Shown here: in pieces, positions 63,683-64,000 of the stretch
Numbering within the stretch: the stretch's first letter is position 1
How the letters are laid out: the number at the start of each line of letters is the position of its first letter
From: Clostridium guangxiense
GTDB taxonomy: Bacteria > Bacillota > Clostridia > Clostridiales > Clostridiaceae
Length of the DNA stretch: 64,000 nt
Direction of reading: 5' to 3'
NCBI RefSeq assembly: GCF_021043395.1
Contig: NZ_JAJNKE010000005.1
Location: forward strand, 62,001-126,000
Notes under the pieces: model-generated
Database searches by the model: none
Seen by the model: only the letters and a program-made list of their open reading frames with translations
What the model was told of the DNA's origin: nothing
Program-made: the position numbers and the translations under genes

Positions 63683-63845
63683 ACAAATGTATGTTGAATA
63701 AAAACTAACGTACTTATAATAGCATAAAACTTCATTAAAAACAACCTTTTATACTTTTTATATAAATTCATATATAAATATAGTAATATCTCTAAAAAAA
63801 TATTATAATTAAGTATACAAATTATATTAGGGGGTAGTTTTTATT

Positions 63846-64000
63846 ATGACAGCAGATGAACACTATAAAATTGCATTAAAAAAAGGTAAAAGTGATTATT
63901 CCTTAAATGGTTCTCTGCAATTCCTAGAAAAAATATTAAAAGATAAAGAAATTGTTGCTACTATAAATTTAGGAATTTTTGAGATACCTTTAAAAAAAAT
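63846..64000 (+). CDS. Start of a plus-strand gene, cut by the window end
   Basis: ATG with AGGGGG upstream; the first residues read MTADEHYKIALKKGKSDYSL, then NGSLQFLEKILKD, and the frame is open to the last base. Diverges from the ACT-domain gene across a 160-bp promoter region. Family not recognised from this part. Confidence 0.6.
   Translation, partial: MTADEHYKIALKKGKSDYSLNGSLQFLEKILKDKEIVATINLGIFEIPLKK

Noticed and set aside
1-64000. CRISPR arrays, rRNA genes, insertion sequences with transposase, prophage
   Set aside because: No regularly spaced direct repeats, rRNA sequence, transposase or phage structural genes seen. The repeats found are palindromic and dispersed.

Overview
The window is AT-rich and codes mainly on the minus strand. 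It looks like a chromosomal segment of a low-GC, spore-forming Clostridium (sensu stricto). The supporting evidence is a cell-shape block (DUF4321, maf, radC, mreB, mreC, mreD, a class B PBP, minC), a Spo0E-like phosphatase, an Etf-coupled lactate oxidation cluster, a GGGtGRT protein with its NifU-like partner, and an autolytic lysozyme close in architecture to the one described in C. acetobutylicum. Species assignment is inference.

Region 1 (1-12.7 kb) is an accessory, partly decayed zone. It holds a histidine phosphatase with an internal amber codon, an HD protein, a truncated TIM-barrel fragment, a predicted ATPase, a transglutaminase-like protein with an AraC regulator, a P-loop kinase, an isochorismatase-like hydrolase, an SGNH hydrolase, three GNAT proteins (one truncated), a VOC protein, a UDG-superfamily-like protein next to a truncated ATPase, and an RRNPP-like (TPR) regulator split by one in-frame TAA and followed by a small exported-peptide gene. 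Scattered through it are long imperfect palindromes of about 150-230 bp with GAAGTAACAATGC ends. Further copies lie behind speE (28.3 kb) and at 61.7 kb.

Region 2 (13.3-24 kb) has the GGGtGRT/NifU-like pair, then an eight-gene operon that I read as an exosortase-G (XrtG) system: a large PTPS-related membrane protein, a Firmicu-CTERM-type substrate, the exosortase, two family-2 glycosyltransferases, a degenerate GGDEF protein, a GtrA flippase-like protein and a second PTPS-like protein. A sigma-A-type promoter sits in front of it.

Region 3 (24.2-28.6 kb) has tRNA-Leu(CAA), a lipoprotein, a Spo0E-like gene, a small Cys-rich protein and the plus-strand speD-speE spermidine operon. Region 4 (28.5-34.1 kb) is a lactate oxidation operon (etfB, etfA with an N-terminal ferredoxin-like segment, FAD lactate dehydrogenase, nickel lactate racemase) behind a FadR-type regulator with a matching operator.

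Region 5 (34.3-50.7 kb) is a beta-1,3-glucan utilisation locus: an exported GH81 laminarinase with discoidin domains, an ABC sugar importer without its ATPase, two intracellular GH94-like phosphorylases, a GH30 hydrolase and a LacI regulator. Related palindromic operator-like sites precede both transcription units. Region 6 (50.9-64 kb) has the GH25 lysozyme, a DUF457 membrane protein, minC without minD/minE beside it, the PBP/mre/radC/maf operon, a SPOR-like protein, thrB and an ACT-domain protein.

The most interesting items are the hairpin repeat family and its re-use as start and stop codons, the broken RRNPP-like regulator with an intact pro-peptide gene, the XrtG operon with inactive-looking GGDEF and PTPS domains, and the self-contained beta-1,3-glucan regulon.
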